Of a stretch of DNA of 64,000 nt, positions 33,862-46,491 are shown piece by piece; positions within the stretch are counted from its first letter, which is position 1; each line of letters starts with the position of its first letter. This stretch comes from Psilocybe azurescens (taxonomy: Eukaryota; Basidiomycota; Agaricomycetes; Agaricales; Agrocybaceae). Made by a program: the position numbers and the translations under genes. Location: contig JAJIRX010000152.1 of the NCBI GenBank assembly GCA_023853785.1, forward strand, positions 1-64,000, written 5' to 3'. The notes under the pieces were generated by a model. That model worked only from the letters and a program-made list of their open reading frames with translations. It searched no databases and was not told the origin of the DNA.

Positions 33862-35218
33862 GAAGGGTACGACCTATATCAAGAAGGGAACAACTTCTCC
33901 TCCCAAGAAGCCCAATGCTCAGAAGATATCGGCTATTGCCGATAAAGGCCCTACTCCGAAACATTCGGACCAACGTGCAGGAGGATCTTCCTCCACTTCT
34001 GACCCGAAAGGGAAGAAGCCGTTCACAAAGAAATGGAAGGATGACAAAGGAAACGATCATCGCACACGTACGCGCACTCGTAGAGCCGCACCAAAGCATG
34101 AGCATTCGCACATTGCTGAGGTTAACTCCGAGGATGACCGCTTCGTGATAGCATCACCTATGCAGGTAGACATGCCAGCACTTATGCTCGGCAACTACAC
34201 GATCTCTGATCGACCTGCTATTATTGTCCCTGATTCTCCCGAATCCGGACATGCGATCACAATTTCCGATTCTCCATCACCGCCAAGAAGGCATGGACGG
34301 CTATCAAGCCGATCATTCCTCTTTGGTTCCATTCGAACCTTCTCATTCAGTCGCCTCATTTGGCCTTTCCGGCGTTGCTATTCGCGAATGTCAAGCCTGC
34401 CAAGGCACGACGTGAAGCTGGATCAGCTCCATATCCCACATTCCACAAAGCCAAGAAACTTCGCTGATCGTATTGGCGCACAGCCAACAACTCAGACCCT
34501 CAAAAGTTTGAGCAAATCATCGAGCAAGACATGGAAGTGGATGAGCCTTTCGTGGATCCCTCTCCAACAAGGGAACTCCTATTGAAACCTTTGACCCCAA
34601 TCAAGGTTTCTCCACGATCCATTTACGAACACGTCATCGACTCCCCGCCCGAAAGCCGCTACTCCGGAACCCGCTCCTTCTACAGTTGAGCCATTCCCTG
34701 AGTACGAAGGTGACGACATCAGTCCCTACATCATTACGGGATCTGATTCCCCACGAGAAGAAGATCGTAACTGGCAACCAAGTCGAGCCCCCACTCCTGG
34801 TTCCAGAAGCCCGTCTATCTTTGACCCCGAAGAAGAATATGGTGGAAACCCCTATGCCTTTTTTGGAAGAAACTCCAGAACCGGAGTTCTCCTTCAGCAT
34901 GGACGCCGATGGCGTTTCACGGGTACACATGACTCCTTACGGGGGATAAAGGAAAGAATCGAGCTGTCGATCCGGTTCAAGCCCAAATGGACCTTCATCC
35001 CCACGTGGTTGATGAAAATGGCAACAAGGTATCTCAGGACTACCGCGACTCCATTGATTTTGGAACGCCTTCCCCTTATAGGGACTACGAAGACGAAGTC
35101 GCAAATAACACTGAATACTTGTACGTAAATCCTCTTGCATTCACTCACTGCAAACCACTAAATATGCTCCTACCAGCTGATCAAGCTGTAGATAGTCGAG
35201 TACAATATTTATGTAATT

Positions 35219-38200
35219 GTGGTAGAAATATCGAACAATGATGTTGAGTTTAGCTCCAATTGTCAGAATTGCAAAGATAAGCTACGAGATTTACTCTCAT
35301 TCATGGAAAACAAAACCATGTGGATGGTAGATTCCGGCGCATCATGTGCCTTTACAGGGAATTTAGCCGATCTTGCCGAATATGCGGAATTCGAAAAAGG
35401 AAAGGAGATACTTGTTCAAACTGCGGACAAAATCATACCTATTCCTGGCCGAGGAACAATCTTCCTTAGCTTGAAACCCCCATTGGCAGACAGATTGTCT
35501 TTCGTTTACATCCGGTACTATACATGCCGAGTATGAAGACTAGACTCCTGTCAATGCGTCAAATGCTTGGACCTGACACGAAAGTCGAAGGAGATTCCAG
35601 CGTTTTGAATTTTATAGATAAATCTACGGATGAGATTCTCTTCATTGCAGAACCATCTGAAAAGATAATCTATATTGGGTTAAAACCCAAATTGTCTCCG
35701 GACAGAACTTGATGGTGTATGAAACTATGCTTGATGATAGCTACGAATTATGGCATCGTCGCATGGGACATCCCTCAGATCAAGTATTGGGCAAACTACC
35801 GGGTAAAACCGAGAATTTCCCATCTGGTCTACAAATACCTAAGGATAAAGCTATATGCGAAGGCTGTGCTAAAGGGAAAATGACCTCGCGAACATTCGCT
35901 GAGAACCCTAAACGCGCAAGCAAATCCTTCGAGCTAATCCACTCTGATCTAAAGAGTTTCCGGTACTTTCGTACCATAAGTTTAAATACTTTATATCCTT
36001 TTTGGATGACTGTACTTCACACGCCTGGATCATTCTGCTTCGGAAGAAGTCAGAAGCTCTAGAAGCCACAGAACAATGGATTGCTTATGTCAGTAGGCAA
36101 TTCAACGCTTACATACAAGCGTGGTTCAGTGACAACGGCGGAGAATACATGTCCAAAGCATATCGAAACTCTTGAAAGATGCAGGTATTGAAATTAAGCT
36201 AAGCGTACCACATCAACCCCAGATGAACGGTCGTGCTGAACGCTTTAATCGGACCATTGATGAAAAATCTCAGGCCATGCGCTTACAAGCGTGCCTACCC
36301 GAGTCCTGGTGGGAGTTCAGCGTTTTACACGCTGTCTATCTCTATAATCGCACACCAGTACAACGGCTCTCGTGGAGTACACCCTTTACGGGATCACCTC
36401 CGAGAAGCCTGATCTGTCCAAACTTAGAGTCTTTGGATGTGGTGCTTACGTCTATCTCCATAAAGATGTGAGAAAGAATAAGCTATCTCCTAAATCGGAG
36501 TTAATGATATTCCTGGGATATCGTGAAGGGCATGAAGCCTACATGATATTTATGCGCACCGGTAATACCGGGTACCATAATAGAATCTTCTTCGCAGCCA
36601 CAGCGCTGTTTGATGAAGCTCTATTCCCAAGATGCATACCACTAAAAACACCTCCGGTCTCTAAAGCCCGTGAGAAGACTAATAAAAAGGAGATAATCCT
36701 GTTGTGGAAATAGAATTTGGAGACTCCGATGATGATGATTCGGATGACTACGCCATTCTACGTACCTGCCCCACCAAAGGTGTCCGCTCCGCCCGAGTTA
36801 GCTACTCCTGGCGATGATGCTGGACCGCCTCCGCCGTCTACGGCATCTCAACCCTCACCCTCCGTCGGTCACGAGAGCTCCGAACCGAGTGGTTCACAGC
36901 CAGGACCATCTCACAGTAGTAGAGCACCGCCCATGCCTACTCAAGGGGAGATAATAATGAGACGGGACCAAGAAGGTCCGACAGGCCGAGAACCCACCCT
37001 CGCAGAGGAGGGAACGTATACCCTCCGGGAACAACCACCGATAAAGATCTCAGGAAAAGACCCTGGCGGTCAGATGTAACAGGATCCGTACCTGATTTGA
37101 CATCACCTGATTTTAGTGAAACGGTACCAACTGGTTGGAAACACCAGAAGAGTATATCCCACGGCGCGGGATGTGATTAAATCAGTCACAGAAGGGGGGA
37201 GAATTAGGGTTTGAATCGCTTTTAGCTCACGCGATTTCTCACCACAATGACCTACCCGATCCTTCCGAAGTCCGAGATTGGACATCGAAGGATATTCGCG
37301 AAGCTTCCCGCCGAGCAACAACAGCGTTGGAGAAAAGCACAGCTTGAAGAACTAGAGGCACTCAAGCAGCGAAAAGTCTACGTGCTTAGTAACCTACCTC
37401 CAGGTGCACACTGCATCAAATGCCGTTGGGTATTCGACATCAAATCAGATGGCCGATACAAAGCCCGACTTCGTGGCCAAAGGCTTCTCACAGATAGAAG
37501 GAATTGACTACACCGAGATATTCTCACCCACACTCTCTACTGCTTCGTTCAGAGTGGTCCTTGCTTTAGCTGCGCTAGAGAATTGGACTGTTGAGGCACT
37601 TGATGTGAAATCTGCGTTCCTATATGGAAACTTAGACGAAGAAATCTATATGGAGCAACCTCCTGGATTTACCCGTCCAGCGGAAAAGAAACACAAGTAC
37701 TCCGGTTACTCAAAGCGCTCTATGGCTTGAAACAAGCCAGCGAAAGCGTGGTGGCATGAACTCGATAAATCCCTCAAAGAGTTCGGCTTCCAGCGATTAT
37801 CGCGAGCGCAGGCATATTTGTTCGCGCGCCCACGCCAGATGGTCGCTGGTAATTTTACTAGCATATGTTGACGATATAGTCATCACCGGTCCGAACTCCA
37901 CTTTAGTCAAACAGAAGAAGGCTATCTTCATGGACAAGTGGGAGTGCCGTGACTTAGGAGTATGCCGAGAATTTCTCCGCATGAAGATTGTCTATAAGGA
38001 CCGAAAGATCTATCTCGATCAAACGGATTACCTTGACAAGATTCTCAAGCGTTTTGGTATGACTGATGCCAAAGATGCAAAAACTCCTTTACCCACTGGG
38101 TATAAACCGGAACACGTTCGAGGAGCGAGTTCATATGAAATTCGGTCACGCTATCAATCGTTGATTGGTTCTATCCTCTATTTGATGATCGGAACTAGAC

Positions 38201-38834
38201 CCGATATAGCATTAGCTGTATGCCAGATGGCTAAGTTCTCATCGAACCCATCTGAAGAACATCTGAACCGAGCTATGTATATGCTTCGTTACCTAAAAGG
38301 TACACGACAGTATGCTCTAGTGTTCGATGGAGGCAGCAACGAAGGCCTGTACACGTACTGTGATGCCTCCCATGGAGATGACAAAACGGAGCCTGATCGG
38401 CGCCGTCCCGGTCCACACAAGGGTTCTTCTTTAGTCTCGCTAATGCTGCGGTCAAGTGGCATTCGAAGACTCAAATCCCTGTTGCGACATCTTCCACGGT
38501 ATCGGAATACATGGCTCTTTCCGACTGTGCACGTGATTGTGCATGGTTCAAGATCTTATTTGGCGAACTTGGTTTACCAATTGATCATGTGCCGCTCTAT
38601 GCCGACAGCAAAGGAGCAATCTTTAACGCTCAGAATCCAGTTACTCAAAAGGGTATTAAACACGTGGAGATCAGATACCACTATATCCGAGAACAGGAAG
38701 AGCTTGGCACGATCAAACTCTATCACGTCCGCACCGATCAAAGCGTTGCCGACATGTTTACCAAGAATCTCGGCCCGACTCTGTTCTTAAAACATCGAGC
38801 ATTCCTAGGCCTTGAATTTTACCCGCTAAAATAA
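35219..38834 (+). pseudogene. pol: Copia Pol: protease, integrase, reverse transcriptase, RNase H (frame-broken)
   Basis: Broken polyprotein read over several frames. The protease active site is MWMVDSGASCAF (35319). The pre-integrase zinc region has LWHRRMGHPSDQVL and CEGCAKGKM. The integrase core has HSDLKSF, a DNGGEY-like acidic word near 36131, and HQPQMNGRAERFNRT. The RT region has WVFDIKSDG, VAKGFSQIEGIDYTE, FRVVLALAALENW, LDVKSAFLYGNL and the catalytic LLAYVDDIVITG (37850). RNase H has YMALSDCARDCAWF, LYADSKGAI and HVEIRYHYIREQ. The stop is at 38832. Several breaks need only one base, as in host genes here. Confidence 0.88.
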
Positions 38835-38880
38835 AAGGTCACAAACGTTATGACGAGTGTAGAGTCAGTACGCTCCACTC

Positions 38881-38889
38881 GAAGGGGAG
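38881..38889 (+). other. Polypurine tract of the copia element
   Basis: GAAGGGGAG lies directly before the 3' LTR, where plus-strand priming is expected. Confidence 0.65.
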
Positions 38890-39251
38890 TGTTGAAACTA
38901 TGTGACAGCACGTGACATGCACGTGAACGTTAGCGTTACACAGTGCACATGACTGAAAGGTTGCACGTGAATATGGCGTAATTATGGCGTGCTTTATAGC
39001 ACATGATATGCACATGATATATGTTTCCTAATATATATGCAGTATGTAAATATGCACAAACTATGTAGAAACGTATATAAGTAGCGTAGTTCTACTCCTA
39101 ATAAATAACGAAGTTCCTCACTTCAGTACAGCGCTCACTACGCACTTAAGTACATACATACAAGCTTACAGGTCAGTAGTATATGGGTTCGAGTAGGTAA
39201 CCATACCACTACGTACATAGCCTCGATAGTAGTTACTATATTATTGCAACA
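38890..39251 (+). repeat. 3' LTR of the copia element
   Basis: 362 bp, identical to the 5' LTR except for one missing base. Followed by the GACTT target duplication. Confidence 0.93.
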
Positions 39252-40234
39252 GACTTACGCTACCTCATTTCCACCATCTGAAATCTTTGGACCTGTCCCA
39301 CATGCTCGAGCCATATCACATGCCCAATATCTATCCCGAGTATACCTACGATGGTCCTTTCTCCTCGCCTTGTACCCAACTCCACGCTTCTCAGAATCTC
39401 GTCGGTTCAAGCATTGATGACATATGGCTCGCTCTAACCGATTTGAGCGTCGAATTAGAAGTCATCAAAGTCAGAAAGGTCACAATGGGATTGTTGAGCT
39501 ACCTCGAAACCTACTGCGGCGTCAAGAAGCTGCATGCCCTTAGCTCGTCGAGCTCCACTACTCCGGCGGAATGTGATGAACTAGCGTCGCGGTTCTTCGG
39601 CACCTCTCTCGGAAGACATGCCCAAACCATCGATGCACTTGACATCGAAGCCGTTAATGATGGGCTATGGTGCTTCGGATCCCATAACATGACCGTCATC
39701 GCCTCCTGCACGAACTTGTTATCTTTGGGTATAACTATGTCGTCCTTGCTTCTCAAAGCATCCTTATGCGACGCCGAACCAACGCTCGGGTCCGAACCTC
39801 CCTTACAGGTTGATAAATTTGATCCTATTGTGGGTGTGCTTTGACTTACTAGTCTGGCTACGTACCTTAATTAACTGCGCATTATTGTCTGCCAGACGTC
39901 GCTGTATGACACCATATCCAGCCACTTGGTCAAATTACGCACGCTCAAAATCTCGGTTCCAACGAATATTGACAGGTTCGAAGGATATTGGTGTGGCTAT
40001 TCCGTTTCACAGCATTTCTCCTGGGTCTGTGATACTGTCGCAGAACGATTGTGTGTATCCTCAATCGATAAGCCCAGTTCCCTTCCAGGAGGATTGCCAG
40101 CTGTGGTTATTGGCGAGAAGAGCTGCAAAGAGAAGCAGCTGGAGCCATTTCCGATCGCCCACTCGGTGATCGCGGTGGATGCTGAAGCGCGGACGCCTCC
40201 GCAGACTCGATTGTGTTACAGGGAGGTGTGTTAG

Positions 40235-41463
40235 GCTATGTATAAATCGTCCATCATCGGAGGTGGATATCCCATGGTCTTAACTATTGTATTTCCATCG
40301 TCGTTAGGACTGGTGAAACATCCGTACACATCGATGACTTATGTATATTTCTTCCGGTGCTCTATTTTTACTGTATGATATAATTATGGCAAAGACCTAT
40401 ATGTAGCAACTTGTTTTGAATGTTTCTGGAGTTTATCGGGGAGCGTGTAAAAAATCCATAATACCACTCAGAAATGTGAAATATAATGGATGCAATGCCT
40501 TAGGCGTTAGTGTAAAAACTCTTCCTTTTCTCCTTACAGCAAGAGGACAGTACAGACATAGTTCCAGTACGAGTACAAGCTCTAGCCTGTATCTGTTACT
40601 GTGAAATCAGTTAGCTGGTCGTCCGATGATTATCCTCCAGCACGAACACGAGCTCCCCACTCCCTGACATCATAACAACGCTTGATCATCTCGAACGAGA
40701 ATTTCATTTTCAAGTTACAAATAACCGATGAAATCATCATAATGTAAGTAGAATAGTTCACGAGGAAGGACTTCCGAAGTTCGGGGCGAATGCGTAGTAA
40801 ACGGGACTCTGCTGATAGTTTTGCAATATAGTCTCAGTTGTCGTTACTAGGTAGTTAAGTGAACTTTATAACATACCCACCTTGACGATAACTTCTCCCA
40901 GCTTGGATAAGTAATCCATGAGCTACGAAGAATATTAGAAGCTAAGCGGTATAACTTGAGGGTCAAGAAATACAGTTGGCAAACCTTTCATTAACAAAAT
41001 ATTTGCCTCCCTTGAGCTGCATAAAATAACGGACAATGAGAACGCCGAATACGCTCGACACGCAAGTATTCTGGCTTTACACTCCCACAGAGGTACTCCA
41101 TAGTTTATCTCGTCCCTGGAAAAAACCATTGGACCGTCAGGCCGGACATGTTTTCGAGATAATGCATATCGTAAACGATTGGACAGACCTTTTCAGGTTG
41201 AAGAAAGGCATAGGGCTGAAGTCGAGAACTTGAATTGAATAGCTGGCCTGCGCTTGAAGTTGTAGAAAGATCCGTATTTCCTTACATGACGAGTTCTCCT
41301 AGCTTCCGATTGATCTTAGCACATAAAGAGGCGAGGGTGAGGGTGTCTAGCACCGTGCATGGATGATGCGATTCCATGTGCGCAGGAGAATGATGAAAGT
41401 GCGGTTTTCGACACTCAAAATGGAAAGAGAGGACAAGAGATAAGGGAAGGTGCATGAAGGCCT
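40235..41463. other. Intergenic region, no gene recognised
   Basis: 3' flank of F-box gene B. Short frames on both strands have no motif. A minus-strand remnant of the F-box family may reach into its right end. Confidence 0.35.
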
Positions 41464-42332
41464 TTATAAAGAGGGATTGGCAAGATCGTCAATCCGATTC
41501 TTTAAATCCTTGACGCTGGCGAGACAGGGGGAGTCTACTATGTCCCCGAATAGAAAGCCGGAATCTGGGCTTGTACTGAAGCTACCCTTTATTGCCAAGG
41601 GGTGCATAGACCTGTCATATAAGTCCTCGTTATCACACCCATTAGACCGAAGATCGAGGTTAGGAGGATGGTGTTCGACGAAGTATCCATGCAAGTATTT
41701 CAGTATATTTGACAATAGATCAGCTGTTGATGGTATATGAGAGCAGCTAAACCTGGTCCCAAATCGTATATGCAGAGGGCCAGGTAGCACGCAGACGAAG
41801 GGACTATATGTTGGAGAAGGAGTAATGCGACAGTATAATCAGCTCGTAAAACCAATTCGTTGAGCCGGCGAAGGTTGAGTGACGGAAGAGAATCGTAATT
41901 CAGCGGGAATGATTTGGGCATCCGGGTTGCCCTGCCACTGATTCGAAATGATCTTGTTACTTCCACCCTTTCACGAAAAGGGAGGGACGCAAGAACGGTG
42001 AAAACTTAGGAGATAGAGTAAAGAGGTGAAAAAGCTATATGCCGAATACTGGTCAACCATGGCGTATTTATGCCTACTTTGGGCTCTGTGATTGCAAACT
42101 CGTTGAGAGCTGGAGCATAGTTTTCAAACAGGGGTGTAGAGTATGTCTGCTCTGCGTTCCAGTTGTACGTATTACGGGCCACCGAAAAGTGGTCACGCCG
42201 AGGATGGTCGTCGATGTGACTTCTAAGCGCCCGCGAGGTGGGAGCTCTGCGGTGCAGCCTTCCATAACCATATCGTCTCATTGTAGCCAAAATCAGAAAC
42301 GCCTTTGTCGGCATTCCAGTGCGCCCAAACAA
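41464..42332 (-). pseudogene. Possible decayed F-box/LRR-like gene
   Basis: Three overlapping minus-strand frames contain stretches like the second half of mushroom F-box proteins: TPWLTSIRHIAFSPL, SLPSLNLRRLNELVLRADYT and LLLLQHIVPSSACYLAL (leucine-rich 'barrel' part), and GDIVDSPCLASVKDLKNRI. No F-box itself and no continuous splice model were found. This fits a relic or a badly broken paralogue of the neighbouring F-box genes. Confidence 0.35.
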
Positions 42333-42876
42333 TACTTCAAGCCTGTGTATCCGTTACCAGCTTTCCTGGATGCAGTCGTGATATGGATCCCTCACTATGA
42401 GTCATAGCGGTGGTAGTAGGGGGTGTATAGTGCAAGGTGCATGATACAGGTCGAAGTGAACACCAACCGCTTAGATACGCGCTTTTATGATCAACCTAGT
42501 TCTAATCATTCGGCATCAACGAGTCCGTGATTTCGTGTTTAGCCTGATCAAAATATCCCTTGCAGATTCTCGAATTATAACTCTTCAACGGTGTTCGAAA
42601 GTGCTCAAAAGTAGAACTCACAACAACAACAAAGACACAGTCCCTAAAATGAGAAATGAAAACACAAAAATCAGTAAACAACGACAACATTACGACAGCA
42701 CAGAATCGCTTATTTTGGTGTAAGTAAAGTAATAGTAATAGGTCCCTTCCCTTCATTCGTCGTTATTCCCTTTTATTCATTCGTTCGTCAATTCAAATTC
42801 GCTTTACCCAATGCCTTCACCAATGCCTTCACTTTCGTCTTCACGTACACGTTCATGATCAATTCCCATCCCCTTC
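42333..42876. other. Intergenic region, no gene recognised
   Basis: Contains the 3' flank of the phosphate transporter, with T- and CT-rich stretches near 42750-42850. The frames at 42487-42756 have no features. Confidence 0.35.
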
Positions 42877-45815
42877 TCATTCAATTAGCGGCTTGTTTAG
42901 CCCTCTCTTTTCCTCTCTCCGCACACGGATCTCCTCTGCGAGAATGAGATCGGCGTCGCGGCCTTTCACCTCTGGTAGAAGGAACGTAAAGACTACAACG
43001 AAAGCGGGCAGAAAAGGAGGATCAGCATGGGGAGAACGAGAACCAAAAGAACTTGGAATCAACGTACCTGCGCCGGCGATACAGCATCCCATGAATACTA
43101 CACGGGAAAAATGCGAATTCGGTCCGTCAGTACAAAGCGTAACAATTCAAAGTAGGAACAGGGTGGGGAAAACACAGGATCGAATACGCACTCCATAGAC
43201 AGGCGGGCGTCCCGATCTTCTTGCTGAGCGTGTTGAACGCGAGCGCTGAGATGATGGCGCCGCATTTGCCGGCCGCAGCTGAGATACCGTGCGCAGTCGC
43301 TTTGAACCGCGTTGGGAATACTAGATAGATGAGAATGAGAACAAACAAAGCGTCGGAGCGTCAGTATTCAAAGATCGGAGGAGATAGGTAGTGCGGAGAT
43401 GAGACGGACCTTCAGCTGGGTAGCACTATATGCGCCAAAAGAGAAAAGAAAGCGACAAAGTTGAGAAATATGGTTGGTCCGAGGGATTCAGTGGATGACG
43501 TACATATGTTGTTCTAGAAAAAATACGTACGTCAGTATACAAAAAAAAAAGAAAAACATAGAACCAAGAGACTCACGTATTCGCTCCAAAGTTAAAGAAG
43601 AACTGGAGGAAAGCGAAGCACACAATGAACGAGACTTTGCTGAGCGTCTCGAAGCATCCAGCCAAGATACCCACTACAAACAAAAGTCGTTGAAAAACCA
43701 TTCAAATTGATTCAGTTAGCCGGTCATAGATGGGAGAATGGTGTCAAATAACACGCACGGAAGAGAGCAGCCAGGAGGAATCCCTGCACCTGGATCCATT
43801 TGCGTCCGAGGAGTTCAATCGTCAACACGGAAACGTAGTATCCTATAACCCCAGGGAAAGAGAAAGAAGGAAGGGAGAAAAGAAAGAAAGGCACATTTTA
43901 GTATACACAGTCGATCTCACGCACAGACACGGTGAATGTGAATAGTACGTATGCGAGGCTTACCAGGCACGAAACCGAGCGCGGTGATAATGATGCCTCC
44001 CGTCGAGATCTTGAAAAGGCGGTTCCAAGGCGTGCCGCTAGACCCGTCGAATCCGATTTGCTGAAGGACGACGTTCTGGTTCAGATTGATGCCGTAGAAC
44101 CTGAGAAATTCAAACAGAAAGACAGGAGATTCAAAGAAGAGTCAGATAGGAAATCATAGGCGTAGAGAAGGAAGGAAGGGAGAATCAGGTGGGGGACCGA
44201 GGTGGACATGGGATGGGATTCGAGTTTAAGAAAAAAAGCAAGACGTACGCGATATCGAGGAGGAACCAGCACGTGCACGTGCCGATGAGCAGCTTCGCGT
44301 GACGCCATTCGGAGAAGTATTCGATGAATTCTGCAAAATGAAAAGACAAAAATGTGAGCAAAAAGCAGTGCCGACGTATTGAAAAAAGAATACAAAAGGA
44401 ACAGAAATAGAAAATAGAAATATAAGAAAGAAAAAAAGCGTCTACACGCACACGCACCTCTGAAATGTGCAGATTTCTTCGCCAACACCTCTGGCTCCTC
44501 AACGTCATCGCCCTTCTCATTCTCACCAGACGAGTTTTCGAGACTCTTGCGGGATCCAGCAGAGACGCTGCTATCCTGCTTTGCTTCAGACACGTTGGTC
44601 ATTTTAATTTCCTCTGCAGCTTGTGCCTTCTTTAGCTGATCGATCTCATTGGCGGCTTCTTCAGCTTCCATGCGCTGCCTGTGCTTTTGCGCAGAAAGGT
44701 AGCGCGTGGATTCAGGTAGTGTAAGACGCTGATAGAGGGTTCCAAATGCGGGTACGAGTGAGATTCCAATGATAATTCGCCACACTGCAGATGCATATAG
44801 AGTTCAATTATAGACCTGGACCCCAAAAAAAGCAGGAGATGACGCACCTCCGTCCACTTTCGACGTTTCTCCGTGCACCTCCATCGCAGACTTATAGCAC
44901 AATAATACGATGATGGTGACCAGGCTTCCGGCGAAGCTTCCCCAGCCCTGGTTCGCGAAGATGTAGGCGAGCATCGTGCCGCGCTTACGGATATTGGCGC
45001 GATCGGAGGTAACTGACGCAGACATAGGATAGTCGCCGCCGACGCCGACGCCGAGCAGGATGCGGAACATGCCCAAATAGATGAGGGACGCGTCGGGGCT
45101 CAGTGTCCCCGTGGGTGTTGTGATAGTGAGGATGGTGGCGAGGATAATCAGCATAAGCTCTTTTCCGTCTAATGAAAGCATAAATCTATCAATAAAGCAG
45201 TGTCCGATCATAAATGAACGCAAAGGAGCCGAATAACTTACAAACGGCTTTTCGCCCCAACGAGTCGGCGGCATATCCTTGAGCAGACGTATTTAGCACA
45301 CACGTTGATCGATGAGGTGGGGTTCGGGCTCACCGAACGCGAATTGGCCAATTACACTGCCGATGTTGGCACCGGCTTTGACGAAGCCTTCGAGGTTTGT
45401 CGGAAGGTGTCCACCTCCGTATAGTCGGTATTGGAGCATCGTCGCTACCGGCTGCAATGACATCAGCTCCATGTCTGGTACCAGTTAGGAGAAAAATGAG
45501 TGAATGACACACATTGATGATGAATAGATCATAGGCTACGGGAGACAGTCAGTAAATCTCCAATGTTAATCGTGACACTACCATTCACCATCTAGGAAGA
45601 ATCCGACCTGTTGAAAGGATTAGTGATTTGTTGAAAACCAAGCCCCAAAAGACGTATTGACGCACTCCAGTAATGCCAAGGAGCTTGACCTCGGTGAAGT
45701 TCAGGTGGTATGGAGCGCGTCCATCGTGCCGTTCGAAATTCTCCAAGTCTTCTCGATACTGGGCGGACGCTGTCAGAGACTTCGACGGAGCGAGTTCATG
45801 TGTCTGTTCAACCAT
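42877..45815 (-). CDS. PHO84-like inorganic phosphate transporter (MFS)
   Basis: High-affinity phosphate:H+ symporter of the plasma membrane. ATG 45815 ([14 protein letters not shown]), then [26 protein letters not shown] (spliced near 45590), the [13 protein letters not shown] helix, [17 protein letters not shown] (the PHO84 signature, about 45040), [40 protein letters not shown] and the PESTRY word LPESTRYL. A long charged central loop rich in E, K and S follows. The C-terminal half has [26 protein letters not shown] (spliced), [20 protein letters not shown] and [14 protein letters not shown], ending NKPLIE-stop at 42877. About thirteen exons. Expected to be induced by phosphate starvation, though no regulatory site was verified. 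Confidence 0.9.
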
Positions 45816-46491
45816 CGGATGTGTAAGTAGATAAAATCTGTCTCTAGCGGAGGTATGTTATAGGAAAGAAATAGCGCACGTTGGTATTAAAACATACCTC
45901 GACAGACAGTTATATAGGAACGGTGGAGAGAGTGGAGAAGGGGAGGAACAGAATTTGTAGTCGTGTGCCGCTAAATATGAGGTCAATTTTTCGTTATCTG
46001 GCCGCTACTCTATTTTCCCACGGCAATTGCCGGCCGGATCGCAAATGACCGTCCCAGAGCAAAAGGTTGAAAATTAAACCTGCGATTGTCAGTTATTCCC
46101 CACCGTACTCTTCACAGGTCCTATACAGTCCGTTATATTCCCAATCTTGCCTCATTATGGGTCTTTTTGGTATACAAATATCCCAGACATTAGCAGATTC
46201 TATTAATAGACTACACGAGGCACGTTGAGCACCTTGTGGTTTTGACGAACGTTCGTCGACTGGTAAATGAGCCGGTCCGTTTACGACCATTGAGTTGGCA
46301 ATTGTGGATGAGGGCCGAATACATTTACTTGTAGACACTTTACTGGCGGATAGATGGGCTTTACTACTGCGTAACCCGCCACATATCCAGCCCAAATCTA
46401 CTCCTATAATCCAAAGGCTTTCCGTTACGTCTATGGCCACATTTTCCTAACCCACCTGGCGTCGGCGTACCTCCACAAGCTCTGGCAGAAT
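45816..46491. other. Intergenic region, no gene recognised
   Basis: Promoter of the phosphate transporter (right-to-left) and 3' flank of the GST. CACGTG, the core of a Pho4-type site, was looked for and not seen in this stretch. Confidence 0.35.

Larger units (their letters stand above)
32271..39251 (+). mobile_element. Ty1/copia LTR retrotransposon, nearly full length (6981 bp)
   Basis: LTRs of 363 bp (32271-32633) and 362 bp (38890-39251) begin TGTTGAAAC and end TTGCAACA. They differ by a single base, the T in GTAGCTGTAG versus GTAGCGTAG. The insertion is flanked by GACTT on both sides (32266-32270, 39252-39256). Domain order is gag, protease, integrase, reverse transcriptase, RNase H, which is copia order. 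LTR identity implies a very young insertion, yet pol is broken into several frames. Confidence 0.95.
31338..40234 (+). pseudogene. F-box/LRR-like gene B interrupted by a copia element
   Basis: Exon 1 (31338-31394) encodes MLSALLFLPPELLNIIAEA and a 51-bp intron follows. Exon 2 starts at 31446 with LDAADVKRLRLSCKQLG, the F-box signature. Coding runs through YINGEWVANVPLKDQ, an intron (about 31815-31870), then LESLQSLRSVRIELDWARI and LNRLVMSRMFVKLDRL up to 32270. The gene resumes in the same frame directly after the retrotransposon (39257) with LPHFHHLKSLDLSHMLEPYH and continues to the last exon ending at 40234 (TRLCYREVC). One further frame change occurs near 31625, in the direction of a missing base. 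Without the insertion the gene would look ordinary, so inactivation is recent. Confidence 0.8.

Noticed and set aside
33861..38834. Programmed frameshifts in copia gag/pol
   Set aside because: Breaks are too many and lack slippery sites with a consistent direction. Damage or sequencing error fits better.
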